A DNA stretch of 64,000 nucleotides from BOG-908 sp963850605 (GTDB taxonomy: Bacteria > Pseudomonadota > Alphaproteobacteria > Acetobacterales > Acetobacteraceae), in contig CAWKLX010000002.1 in assembly GCA_963850605.1 (NCBI GenBank), positions 496,001-560,000 on the forward strand. Reading direction: 5' to 3'. Below the pieces are notes generated by a model. It was not told where the DNA came from. It did not search any database and saw only the letters and a list, made by a program, of their open reading frames with translations. Shown here one piece after another: positions 28,174 through 37,429 of this stretch; the stretch's first letter is position 1; the number at the start of each line of letters is the position of its first letter. A program made the position numbers and the translations under genes.

Positions 28174-28808
28174 TCAACAGACGCCATTTCTGCCTAACTG
28201 TCGCCGCCGCGGCAGCGCTGTCCGGTCCTGCGCGCGCGCAAATTTCCGAGCCGGTCCATGCGGCCGTCCTGTCGGATGCCGACGCAGCCACCGTGTCCGC
28301 CGTCGGCCGCTACCTCAACGGCCTGCGCACCCTGAAAGCGCGGTTCCTGCAGGTCGCACCGGATGGGGCCGTCACTCAGGGCACGCTGTGGCTCGACCGG
28401 CCAGGCCGGATGCGCTTCGAATACGACAAGCCCAGCCCGCTGCTGCTGGTCGCCGGCGCCGGCGCCGTCATCTTCCACGATTCCCAACTGGACCAGACCA
28501 CCCGCATCCCCGTCGGCCAAACCCCCCTGGGCCTGCTGCTGGCCGACACCATCCGCCTGGCTGGCGACGTCACGCTGACCGAGTTCGGCCGCCCCCCCGG
28601 ACAGCTCCGCATGACGCTCGTGCGCACCAAGACCCCGGGCGAGGGCAGCCTCACGCTCCTGCTCAACGCATCGCCGATCGCCCTGACCGGCTGGTCGGTG
28701 GTCGATGCCCAAGGCCGCGAAACCCGCCTCCGCCTATCCTCCGTGCAGATGGGCGGCAGCTACGACCCCGGCCTGTTCGTGTTCCACGACCCCGACGAGG
28801 GCAAGTGA
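28170..28808 (+). CDS. LolA-like outer-membrane lipoprotein carrier
   Basis: A 212-residue exported protein of the LolA family, which ferries lipoproteins across the periplasm. It starts with GTG inside the reductase stop (GTGA). The signal peptide is MINRRHFCLTVAAAAALSGPARA. The LolA core motifs are GRYLNGLRTLKARFLQ, GTLWLDRPGRMRFEYD and the FHDSQLDQTT strand. It might be the only LolA of the organism or a paralog; the window does not tell. Confidence 0.85.
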   Translation: MINRRHFCLTVAAAAALSGPARAQISEPVHAAVLSDADAATVSAVGRYLNGLRTLKARFLQVAPDGAVTQGTLWLDRPGRMRFEYDKPSPLLLVAGAGAVIFHDSQLDQTTRIPVGQTPLGLLLADTIRLAGDVTLTEFGRPPGQLRMTLVRTKTPGEGSLTLLLNASPIALTGWSVVDAQGRETRLRLSSVQMGGSYDPGLFVFHDPDEGK

Positions 28809-28872
28809 GCCGGTTCACATTTTCTCATGGTGCGGAAACGCGTCAGTCACATTACGCCTTTATGCAGACGTC

Positions 28873-29268
28873 ATGAGCAACGCATCATCCCGCCTGGTCA
28901 CCGCCGCAGCCGCAGCCGCCCTGGCCAGCCTCCTTGTTCCCGCAACCGCCAAGGCCTGGTGGGGCGGCGGTGTCGTCATCGGCGTTCCACCGATCGTCGT
29001 CGGACCGCCCGCTTACGCCTACCCGCCGCCCTACTACTATCCGCCGGCCTACTACCCGCCGGCGTACTATCCGCCCGCGGCCTACGCACCGCCGCCCGTG
29101 CCGGCGCCGGCGCAAAGCCCCGCCCCGCAGCTTTCGCAGGACCAGCGGCCATACGGCAGTACCTGCTATGCCGGCGTCTACACCTGCGGCGCCGCACAGG
29201 ACATGCGGGTGGGCGACGGCTGTTCCTGCCCTGGCCTCGGGGCGCCATCCTACGGCTCGGTCCGATAG
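28873..29268 (+). CDS. exported Pro/Tyr-rich protein
   Basis: A 131-residue secreted protein of unknown function. A signal peptide (about residues 1-27, ending ATAKA) is followed by a stretch of repeated YPP/YYPPAYY units (about residues 46-80) and then a compact C-terminal segment with four cysteines (STCYAGVYTCGAAQ and GCSCPG). The Pro/Tyr part may be a flexible surface or wall-associated region. It follows the LolA-like gene after 64 bp and is followed by a palindromic repeat. Confidence 0.75.
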   Translation: MSNASSRLVTAAAAAALASLLVPATAKAWWGGGVVIGVPPIVVGPPAYAYPPPYYYPPAYYPPAYYPPAAYAPPPVPAPAQSPAPQLSQDQRPYGSTCYAGVYTCGAAQDMRVGDGCSCPGLGAPSYGSVR

Positions 29269-29284
29269 CGCGCGCCTGAAGGCA

Positions 29285-29338
29285 AGTCGTTTTCTCGAAA
29301 GAGGACTTTCTCGAAAGAGAACGTTCTCAGAGACGACT
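29285..29338. repeat. palindromic repeat cluster
   Basis: The segment is enclosed by AGTCGT (29285-29290) and ACGACT (29333-29338). Inside it TTTCTCGAAAGAG occurs twice (29291-29303 and 29307-29319), and GAGAACGTTCTC (29316-29327) is a perfect 12-bp palindrome. It lies between converging genes and could act as a two-way terminator. The tandem duplication suggests a mobile or slippage origin. Confidence 0.7.
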
Positions 29339-29387
29339 AGAGTCTCGTCCAATCGCTGACGCCCGTGCCCCACCAGGACGCGGGCGA

Positions 29388-30341
29388 TCAACTCCGAACG
29401 TGTTTGACGTGCGCGGACCGATGCGGTGACGCGTCAGACGCGCGCACGTGATACACCGCCGAGTGTCCCACATGGGTGCTCGCCGCCGCCAGACGCACAT
29501 GGCGCGAGACGCCGTGCGACAGTGTCTCGCTGACCAGATGCACCCCGGCACGCGCGCGCGGCTCCGGCGCTTCGGCCAATTCGATCGGCGCGGACGTACC
29601 GTGACGGTGCGCCCGGCGCTCGGCTGCGGCATAGCGTGCGCTTTCGTGGCCGCGATGCGCCACCAGCACGTGATGCACCACATAGCGCGGCCCGGCCGGT
29701 ATATAGTCCGGCAACTGGTTGACGGCGAACTGCTCCGCCGGCGAACGGGATTGCGGCCACTCGCCTCGGATATAAGGCGCGATCATCGCCACATAGCGGC
29801 GCGTCTCCGCCGGCAACGGACGGTTGTGCACCAGGTAATCCTCCAGCCGCGCCGGGCCGCCATTATAGGCGGCCAGCATGCCGGGGCTGCCGAACGCGTC
29901 GTACATCTCGCGCAGATAGGCGGTGCCGGCCAGGATATTGTTGTGCGGATCGAACGCGTCGTCGCCCAGGCTGTAGCGGGCCCGCACCTCGTCATAGGTC
30001 TGCGGCATCAACTGCATCAGGCCCATGGCGCCGACCGGCGAGGTGATCAGCACGCCGCTGGCCCGGAACTCGTGTCCGCCCGACTCGACGCGCATGACCT
30101 CGCGCACCCAACGCTCCGGCACGTCGTATTTTTTCGAGGCTTCCTGGATGTAGGGGCCCCACGGGTCTTCGGGCGGGCCGGGCGGCGCGTAGCTGGGTTT
30201 GGCGCGCGCGATGTAGGTGGCGGCCTCCTGCGTGGCGGTCATCGGCGGGGTGTGGCTGGCGCAGGCGGCCAGTAGGGAGACGCCCAGGCAGGCCACGCCG
30301 CGGGACAGTGCGGCGAACGAGGATCCTCGGGGGCCGCTCAC
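29388..30341 (-). CDS. lytic transglycosylase, lipoprotein
   Basis: Murein-cleaving enzyme of the SLT family, anchored in the outer membrane by a lipobox (LLAAC at about residues 22-26). The catalytic Glu is in MRVESGGHEF, followed by GAMGLMQLMPQTYDEV and AAYNGGP, the classical SLT motifs. After about residue 215 the protein has a His/Arg/Ala-rich low-complexity tail of about 100 residues with no recognised domain. The start is a GTG at 30341. Confidence 0.88.
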   Translation of the reverse strand: MSGPRGSSFAALSRGVACLGVSLLAACASHTPPMTATQEAATYIARAKPSYAPPGPPEDPWGPYIQEASKKYDVPERWVREVMRVESGGHEFRASGVLITSPVGAMGLMQLMPQTYDEVRARYSLGDDAFDPHNNILAGTAYLREMYDAFGSPGMLAAYNGGPARLEDYLVHNRPLPAETRRYVAMIAPYIRGEWPQSRSPAEQFAVNQLPDYIPAGPRYVVHHVLVAHRGHESARYAAAERRAHRHGTSAPIELAEAPEPRARAGVHLVSETLSHGVSRHVRLAAASTHVGHSAVYHVRASDASPHRSAHVKHVRS

Positions 30342-30726
30342 GCTTTGTTCATCCGTGCATCCGCCTCTGAAGAACCTGGCCTAAACCCTTGACCGCTGAA
30401 TCCGTAGCCTACGGCAAAAGCGTCAGCAACTATTGAATTGGGGGTGTCGCTCGATCGCCAGGCAATGACCCTGCTGCAAGCCCTGAACCTGGGCGCGCTG
30501 GGCCAGGCATGATCCGCTTCCACCTGTGGCCGATAGGACAGGGCTGGCGCAGGGCTGCGTTGCACGAAGGACACAGGCGAGTGCGCTTGTGATCACGTGC
30601 CCGCCTTTTGGGTTTCGCGGCGTCACGGAAAGGTGTTCCCTCGCGTCAGGAACGTTACATTCGGTAGCGGCCGTCCTGCCCGGGTACGCCCCTGGCGACG
30701 GCTCTGACCCAGGGGGAATTTTCTAA
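30342..30726. other. spacer upstream of the TonB receptor
   Basis: This 385-bp stretch holds no supported gene. It separates the transglycosylase and the TonB receptor, which are divergent, so both promoters should lie here. An AGGGGGA ribosome site (about 30710-30716) precedes the GTG of the receptor. At about 30390-30511 a short open frame on the plus strand (ending LLQALNLGALGQA) looks like the tail of a lost protein. Confidence 0.45.
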
Positions 30727-33667
30727 GTGACACTACGACACAGGCTAGCGGGTTCGGTCGCCATCCTGGCACTGGCACAGGCCTACCCGACCGGCGGCGC
30801 ATTTGCGCAGGTTGCGCCGGCGCCGGCGCAGTCTACCGCGGCTACGTCGCCGACCGGGGCTGACGCGGCAACTGCTGGTGCGGCTCCTGAAAACATTGTG
30901 GTCACGGGCTCGCGCCTGAAAACAACGAACGCCACGAGCGAGTTGCCCGTGGTCGTTGTGACTTCGGCGCAGATCGAACATTCCAGCGCGCAAACGCATC
31001 GAGGACGTGCTGACGCAAGCTCCCTGAAATCGGCACGAACGGCATGTATGCCACGACCAATAACGGCGGCGGCGGCGCGTCCTGTATCGACCTGCGCAAT
31101 CTCGGTATCGAGCGCACGCTGGTGCTGGTTGATGGCAAGCGCTTCGTCAACGGCCTGGCGAACTGCGTCGATCTCAACAACATCCCTCTGGAGCAGGTTG
31201 AGCGCATCGAGATCCTGAAGGATGGCGCTTCGACGACCTACGGCGCAGACGCGATTGCCGGCGTCGTCAACATCATCCTCAAACACAACTACTCGGGCGT
31301 GGTCTTCCATGCCAATGGCAGCATTGCCACGGACGCCGGCGACGACAAGCAGGGCGAGCTCTCCACGCTGATCGGCACGAATTTCGACAAGGGCAATCTA
31401 ACGATCGGCCTCGACTACCTCAACCGTGGGCCCGTTCTGCAGGCCGACCGCGATTGGGGGCATTTCCCGGTGCAATCGGACAAACCGCTCGGAAGCAAGC
31501 AGTCGGTCGGGTCGATCTACAATCCTAACGGTCTGGCTTTCGCCGATCAAAATAACATCACGGGTCTAGTTCCGGGTTTTCCGGGCAACGTCGTGAATCA
31601 GAACGGCACTCTGGGCGACCCATACACGGGTGCAAGGTCCCAGCGCTTCGACTTCGGTTCCCTGCAGCAGTTGAGCAGTTCTCTTGAGAAGGAGAGCATC
31701 ACTAGCACTGCAAACTATGACTTCAACGATCATGTGAGCGGTTACCTGGAGGCGTTCTTCACCCACAAAAGGACGGCTGAACAGCTTGCGCCACAGCCGG
31801 TAGCAGCAGCCCTGCCGGGATTTGGTCTTCCCGACGCGTTTGTCGTGCCGGACGGAAATCCTTACTCCGCTGCTGTCTTTGGTGCGGGGTCCGGGCCAGT
31901 GGACCTGTACAAGCGGCAAGTGCAGTTCGGTAATCGGCAGTACCAGCAATTCGACAACACCTTTCAGATCAACGGTGGCTTCAAGGGCGAGATTGGCGGC
32001 GGCTGGAATTACGATGTGTTCTTCCAGTATGGTGAGGACGACGATCAGACGACAAACACGAACAACATCAACTTCCTGCACCTCGAAAACGAACTCGGGT
32101 TCCAGCAGGTGCAGGCTACCCCGGATCAGATCGCCGCAATCACTGCCGCAAATGGCGCATTCGACGCCTCTGCTTTTGGCATCTACAACCCGGCAGTGTG
32201 TATTGCCTCGGCTGGTTGCAGTCTGGCCAATCCATTTGGGCAGAACTACACGGCGGCCCAGATTAAATATGCCACGTACAACGAGACGCAGCAGAACCGG
32301 AACACCTTGAAGGTCTATGGTGGTGAAGTCAGCAACGACTCCGTATTCCAATTGCCTGCCGGGCCGATCGGTCTGTCTCTCGGTGTCGAACATCGGACGG
32401 AAAGCGGCGAATTCACGCCTGACGCGCTTGACCTGACGGGCGAGGGTTTGGGTAGCACCGCGCAACCGACAAAGGGCGCATTCGATGTCACCGAGCTATA
32501 CGGCGAGATGCGCGTCCCCATCCTGAAGGACATTCCCGGCGCGAAAGACCTGCATGTCGACATCGGCGGACGGTTTTTTAATTACAACACGTTTGGCTCC
32601 AGCGAAATCTGGAAAGTCGCGGGCAACTACACGCCGATCACGGGAATACGTTTCCGAGGCTCTGATGGAACGGCTTTCCGTCAGCCCAGCATCAACGATC
32701 TGTATACGGGTCAAGCAATCAGCTTTCTCGACACCATCGATCCATGCACACAGGTTAGCAGCTATGGCACGAAGGCTGGCATAGTGCAGGCGAACTGCGC
32801 CAAGGCGGGCGTAAATACGGCTACCTTCACGCAGGCCGGTAGCCAGGCCCAGGCCATCGTTGGCGGTAACCCGCTATTGCAGCCGGAAACCGCTCGGACG
32901 CAGACGTTCGGCGTCGTCTTAAATCCACCCTTCGTGCCGCGCCTGGCCGTCACGGCAGACTTCTCGCGGACCAAGATCAATCACGAGATCAGCACACTTC
33001 CGACGCAGTTCATCGTCGACAACTGCTACACCCAGACGAGCTTCAATCCAGGCACGACCAATCTGGCCGATCCGTGCAGCCTAGTGTCCCCACGTGCGGG
33101 AACGGGTCAGCTCAACACGATTACCGCGATCAACGAAAACCTTGGCGTGTTGCGGACCGAAGCCTTGGATCTAGGTGCGACATACTCCTATCCGTTGCCG
33201 GGACTGGGAACCCTGTCGTTCCAAAACGACCTGACAATCACGTTGAAATATCAGGCTCAGAACATCCCTGACGGACCCTTTATCGGCTATCTCGGCACAA
33301 TCGGCGTTACGGCCTACGCACCGGCCTTTCCACGGTATCGCGACAATGCAAGCGTGGATTGGCGAATCGGCGACTTTCAATTCGGTTATCGGATGCGCTT
33401 CATCCAGGGGACGACGTTCGACCAGTACCCGCACCCTATGTGCAGGGTAAGCTGAAGGGCCAGCATGCCTCCGCGGCGACTCCTGATGTATACTACCACG
33501 ACATCGTGGGGTCGTACGATTACCGCAACTTCTCGTTCAATTTGGGTATCGACAACCTGTTCGATAAGGCGCCGCCCTACGTCAACGATACGTCCACCAA
33601 CACCGATCCAGCGGTTTACGACGTCTACGGTCGGGTGATTTACCTGAAGACGACGTTCAGGTTCTAA
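30727..33667 (+). pseudogene. TonB-dependent outer-membrane receptor with three frameshifts
   Basis: Substrate-specific outer-membrane transporter driven by TonB. The GTG start follows an AGGGGGA site; the signal peptide ends near AFAQ; the plug begins ENIVVTGSRLKTTNATSELPV; the barrel ends in a terminal Phe (LKTTFRF). The frame changes three times: an extra A at 30992-30994 (before RIEDVLTQ), an extra T at 31025 (before EIGTNG), and a missing base near 33430 (between FDQY and APYVQGK). Corrected, it is about 980 residues. It has less GC than its neighbours, so recent acquisition is likely. Ligand unknown. Confidence 0.87.
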
Positions 33668-33692
33668 TAGCCGGCCAAGTCGAATTATTACA

Positions 33693-33729
33693 AAAGGGAT
33701 CACCTTAGCTTTTTGCTGGGTGGTCCTTT
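33693..33729 (+). terminator. hairpin after the TonB receptor
   Basis: AAAGGGATCACC (33693-33704) pairs imperfectly with GGGTGGTCCTTT (33718-33729) around a T-rich loop. It lies 26 bp after the receptor stop and before the small lipoprotein gene, and may end or attenuate receptor transcription. Confidence 0.55.
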
Positions 33730-33747
33730 CAATCTTTGGAGCTTTTA

Positions 33748-33982
33748 ATGTCGAAACATCGTTACTGCTGCTTTCCTCGCATTCTCTTTGGCACTTGCCG
33801 GATGTGCCGGAACACCAACTGGGCCACAAGTTGCCGCTTCAAGACCTGCAAGGTGCGAACGATCGACTGGTAGTTTGCTGTGCGGCAACGCGGGAGACCA
33901 GGCGTGGTTGGTCCCAGTTCGCTCACCGAGTTCGACGCCTCGCCGGCAATGTCCCCTGTCCACCTCGGGTGGTTCGCATTAG
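33748..33982 (+). pseudogene. small lipoprotein with a one-base frameshift
   Basis: A GGAG ribosome site precedes an ATG at 33748. The first five codons (MSKHR) are in one frame, and after one extra T (33763) the sequence continues TAAFLAFSLALAGCAG, a good signal peptide with lipobox, then a short Cys-containing tail (CERSTGSLLCG) to a stop at 33982. Joined, it would be about 77 residues. It sits between the TonB receptor and the TPR-oxygenase in the same orientation. Not recognised beyond being a lipoprotein. Confidence 0.6.
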
Positions 33983-34213
33983 CGCCTGCGATGCTCGCGT
34001 AGCTCGCAAGTGGACCAGATTATACGCACCGGCCCAGAAAACAGCGTTGGGCGGCGATTTTAGTCGCGCCGTAGGCGCGCGCCCGCCAGCCTTCTGGCTG
34101 ACTGCGATCACGAGGGCAGCGCCGTCGCTGGCCTGGCGATCGTAAGGCTTGTCAATTCTGCTGCATCCTTGCGGCGTGATCGCGTGACGTCCGCAAGCGG
34201 GCTAAAAACGCTG

Positions 34214-36028
34214 ATGGACATCGCCGCCGAGCTTGGCCTAGGGCAGACGCTTTTGGCGCGTGGTAAAGTTGCGGACGCGCAGTTGGTGGCGGCGCGCGTG
34301 GTGGCGGCGCGGCCCAGGCTTGCGGGGGCGCACCACCTGATCGGCCAGTGCCAGCGGGCCGCCGGCAAGCTGGACGCCGCCGAAATATCGTTCAGGACCG
34401 GCCTGAAACTCGAGCGTGGACACGCGGCCTTGGCGATCGCGCTGGCCGATCTGCTTGAGGCGACAGGCCGCGCTCCGGATGCGGAACGGGTGCTGCGTGC
34501 CGCGCTGGAGGCGAACCGGCGCGCCACCTCGCTGGTCGCACGGCTGGCACACGCGTTGATCGCAGGCGGCAAATGCGCTGAAGCTCTGGCCCTGACCGCG
34601 GCGGCGGCGAACGGCCCGTCCCCCGACCACGCCGTGCTCGTGGAGCACGCCGCGGCCTTGAAGGCGCTGAAGAAGCCGGATCGCGCCCTGGCCATCTACG
34701 AGCGGGCAGCCAGCCTGTTCCCCGACGATCCCGCCGCCCTGCACAACCTTGCCGCAAGCCAGGGCGACCTCGCGCAGTTCGCCGCCGCGGCGCAAACCGC
34801 GGCGCGCGCGCTGAAGAAAGCGGCCGGCGGCGCGCCGCAAACCTGGCTGGTCTATGCCCGCGCGCTGCTCGGGGACCAGAAATTCGACGCCGCGGATCAG
34901 GCGTTCCGCGAGGCGTTGGCGCGCGCACCCACCTATGCGGAGGCGCATCGCGAGCTGGCGCAACTGGTCTGGATGCGCACCGAAGACCCGCGTGCGGCGA
35001 CCGCGGTGCTGGACGAAGCGATCCTGAACCACCCCAAGATGGCGGATTTGTTTGCCCTGCGCGCGAAAATCCTGGAGCACGCGGGCGACGAGGCGAACGC
35101 CTATGCCACCTTGCAGCAGGCCATACGCCGCCATCCGCGCCAGGCGGGGCTGCATCTGGCCTCCGCGCAACTGGCCGCGCGGCTGGCTGGCGGGGTGGCC
35201 CACGGGGTGGCCCATGCCGAACATGCGATGTCGCTCTTGCCCGGCGATCATGCGGCGCAATCGGTGTTGTGCGCCGCCTGCCTGGCCGCGGGCGATGTCG
35301 TTCGGGCGTCGGCGCTGGCGGGCGAACTGGTGGCGCGCCGGCCGCTGGACCAGCGCGCGATCGCGTATCAGGCGACGGCCTGGCGGCTGCTGGGCGATGC
35401 CCGGTATGCGGCGTTGTACGACTACGCGACGCAGGTCCGCGCGTGGCGGATGGAGACGCCGGACGGATGGGCGACGCTGGACGCCTATCTGGCCGATCTC
35501 GCCCAGGCGCTGGGCGGCATGCATGCGTTCCGCACCCATCCGCTCGATCAGTCGGTGCGGCACGGCAGTCAGGCGGCGCATCTGCTGACGTCGGAGAACG
35601 CGGTGATCCGCGCCTTTTTCCAGGCGGTGAACGCCCCGATCCGCCGACATTTAGAGTCGCTCGGCCAGGGGTCGGACCCGGTGCGGGCGCGCAATGCGGG
35701 CGGATATCGCTTCCATGGTGCGTGGTCCGTAAGGCTTCGCCCCGGCGGGTTCCATACGGACCATATCCATCCGGAGGGGTGGCTGTCCTCGGCCTGCTAC
35801 ATCGCGCTGCCACCCGCCACGCCGGCCGACCGCGAGGTGAAGGCGGCATGGATCAAATTCGGCCAGCCGGGCACGCCGACGCTGCCGCCGCTTGACGCCG
35901 AGCATTTCGTCGAGCCCGAACCGGGCATGCTGGTCCTGTTTCCATCCTATATGTGGCACGGCACGGTGCCCTTTGCAGGCGAGGACGCCAGCCGCCTGAG
36001 CGTCGCGTTCGATTTGCTGCCGCAGTGA
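34214..36028 (+). CDS. TPR protein with C-terminal 2OG-Fe(II) oxygenase domain
   Basis: A 604-residue soluble protein. The first 400 residues are TPR-like helical repeats (AEAHRELAQ, ADLFALRAKILEHAG and similar). The last about 100 residues match a putative 2OG-Fe(II) oxygenase: an HTDHIHPEGWLSSACYI cluster from residue 514, a distal His in MWHGTVP (H582) and Arg in RLSVAFDLLP (R594) for 2-oxoglutarate. It probably hydroxylates a protein or peptide bound by the TPR part. Such genes are known beside TonB receptors in alphaproteobacteria, as here. The ATG at 34214 is used; GTG 34184 and TTG 34169 are upstream alternatives. Confidence 0.82.
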   Translation: MDIAAELGLGQTLLARGKVADAQLVAARVVAARPRLAGAHHLIGQCQRAAGKLDAAEISFRTGLKLERGHAALAIALADLLEATGRAPDAERVLRAALEANRRATSLVARLAHALIAGGKCAEALALTAAAANGPSPDHAVLVEHAAALKALKKPDRALAIYERAASLFPDDPAALHNLAASQGDLAQFAAAAQTAARALKKAAGGAPQTWLVYARALLGDQKFDAADQAFREALARAPTYAEAHRELAQLVWMRTEDPRAATAVLDEAILNHPKMADLFALRAKILEHAGDEANAYATLQQAIRRHPRQAGLHLASAQLAARLAGGVAHGVAHAEHAMSLLPGDHAAQSVLCAACLAAGDVVRASALAGELVARRPLDQRAIAYQATAWRLLGDARYAALYDYATQVRAWRMETPDGWATLDAYLADLAQALGGMHAFRTHPLDQSVRHGSQAAHLLTSENAVIRAFFQAVNAPIRRHLESLGQGSDPVRARNAGGYRFHGAWSVRLRPGGFHTDHIHPEGWLSSACYIALPPATPADREVKAAWIKFGQPGTPTLPPLDAEHFVEPEPGMLVLFPSYMWHGTVPFAGEDASRLSVAFDLLPQ

Positions 36029-36080
36029 AGAAAAAACGTTTGCCCATTGAGTCCGCGACAGCCGGAAAAAAGTCTTTTGC

Positions 36081-36101
36081 TTCTTTTCTTCAGAAAAGAA
36101 G
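36081..36101. terminator. TTCTTTTC hairpin repeat ahead of oxyR
   Basis: TTCTTTTCT (36081-36089) pairs with AGAAAAGAA (36092-36100). It is an almost exact copy of the element at 11381 and 51134, including the preceding AAAAGTCTTTTGC. It ends only 10 bases before the oxyR ATG, so it lies in the leader or blocks read-through from the oxygenase gene. Confidence 0.75.
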
Positions 36102-36110
36102 TTCTTCCCC

Positions 36111-37064
36111 ATGACCCTATCCGGCCTCTCCCTGCGAGACCTGGAATACGCAGCCGCAGTCGCCCGCACCCGCCATTTCGGCCGCGCGGCCGAGGAATGT
36201 GGCGTCAGCCAGCCCGCGCTCAGCGAACAAATCCGCAAGCTGGAGGCGACGCTGGGTGTCGCCCTGTTCGAGCGCGGGCGCCGGGGCGTGCACGTGACCG
36301 AGCAGGGGGGCGCGCTGCTGGCGCGCGCCGATCGCATCCTGGCCGAGGCGCATGCGCTGGTGGAAATGGCGCTCGGGGCCGCCCAGCCGCGGGCGGGCAC
36401 CTGGCGGCTGGCGGCGATCCAGACGCTAGGGCCGTATTACCTGCCCTACCTGGTCCGCCTGGCGCGCGGCACCTATCCGAATGTAGCCCTGCGCCTGGAA
36501 GAGGGACGGACCGAACCGCTGCTGGCCGCCCTGCGCGCCGGCGCCACCGACCTGCTGCTGGCCGCATTGCCGCTGCCGCGGGATGGGCTGACGATCGCGC
36601 CGCTCTTTTGCGAGCCGTTCGTCGTTGTCTGCCCTGCCGGCCATCGCCTGGCCGATTTGCCGCGCCTGAGCCTGCCGGATCTGGCCTCCGACGGGCTGAT
36701 CCTGCTGGAGGAGGGCCATTGTTTGCGCGACCACGCGCTGTCGCTGTGCGAGGGCGTGACGTCGGGCGCCCGCCACGCGACCAGTCTAGAGACGCTGTGG
36801 CACATGATATTGGCCGGCGAGGGGTTCTCGCTGATGCCGGCGCTGAGCCTGGCCGGTCGTGCGAGGATGGAGGAGTTGGTGACGTGCCGCGCCCTGCCGG
36901 AACCGGAGGCGGGGCGGACCATCGCGCTGGCTTGGCGCAGCACGGACCCGCGGGGTGGCGTATTCGGGGAGTTGGCGGCGCTTCTCAGAAGCAGATTGCC
37001 GCCCGAGGTCGCGCACGCCGAACTGCCGAGCGGGCTGGCAGCGAGCCGAGTGCCAAGCCGTTGA
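36111..37064 (+). CDS. oxyR: LysR-family regulator, OxyR type
   Basis: Hydrogen-peroxide-sensing transcription activator. The N-terminal winged helix is LRDLEYAAAVARTRHFGRAAEECGVSQPALSEQIRKLE in landmarks, and the sensor segment is LLEEGHCLRDHALSLC, with cysteines at 204 and 213 matching the peroxide-reactive pair of OxyR. The 317-residue length is a little above the usual 305 because of an Ala/Ser-rich tail. No catalase or peroxiredoxin gene is adjacent. The 5' region carries a hairpin repeat. Confidence 0.88.
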   Translation: MTLSGLSLRDLEYAAAVARTRHFGRAAEECGVSQPALSEQIRKLEATLGVALFERGRRGVHVTEQGGALLARADRILAEAHALVEMALGAAQPRAGTWRLAAIQTLGPYYLPYLVRLARGTYPNVALRLEEGRTEPLLAALRAGATDLLLAALPLPRDGLTIAPLFCEPFVVVCPAGHRLADLPRLSLPDLASDGLILLEEGHCLRDHALSLCEGVTSGARHATSLETLWHMILAGEGFSLMPALSLAGRARMEELVTCRALPEPEAGRTIALAWRSTDPRGGVFGELAALLRSRLPPEVAHAELPSGLAASRVPSR

Positions 37065-37076
37065 CCCAGGGCCGAG

Positions 37077-37265
37077 TCCGGACCTATCCCCGCGGAGCGG
37101 TTCAAGCCGGTTGCCTGGTGGCGCCCGCAAGTCAGCCAGGGCCTCGGCGGCGTCCAACATATCCAGCTTTCGAGAGACGACTTTCAGGATTGTGCTCCAA
37201 CGGCGGCTGCGGCCGGTGCGGAAAAGCTGCTCAGTTTCGGCATCATCGAACGAAACGATTGGCAT
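37077..37265 (-). pseudogene. truncated HigB-like toxin remnant
   Basis: The first about 63 codons read like a HigB/RelE-family mRNA interferase: MPIVSFDDAETEQLF, then KVVSRKLDMLDAAEALADL and RAPPGNRLEPLRGDRSG, matching the N-terminal two-thirds of the family. The conserved C-terminal strands and the following higA antitoxin gene are missing; homology stops just outside the oxyR stop codon at 37064. After that point the same frame merely reads through antisense oxyR sequence. It is a deletion remnant of a toxin-antitoxin pair. Confidence 0.72.
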
Positions 37266-37429
37266 GGATGCGGTGTCCTGCGCGCGAGGGCACCCCCATG
37301 GTCGCCTGAGCCCGATGAGGTGGTAATGGCAAGGTAGGACGCCTTACGTAACGCGTCAAGGAATTTGCGCTAATTGACCGTGCGGCTTCGATCCTGGACA
37401 CACCCGCTTCCCAACCGGAACGGCTACAC

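Noticed and set aside
30390..30511. Plus-strand fragment ending LLQALNLGALGQA, possibly a motility-type tail
   Set aside because: Too short, no start codon in frame after an upstream stop; kept only as a note in the spacer entry.
30338..30574. 78-codon minus-strand frame ending at the transglycosylase GTG
   Set aside because: It overlaps the start by 4 bp as real genes do here, but the sequence has no family, no ribosome site and lies in what should be promoter DNA.
34238..35849. Two long minus-strand frames opposite the TPR-oxygenase gene
   Set aside because: No domain recognised, and Arg/Pro-rich composition; the plus strand has coherent TPR and oxygenase motifs.
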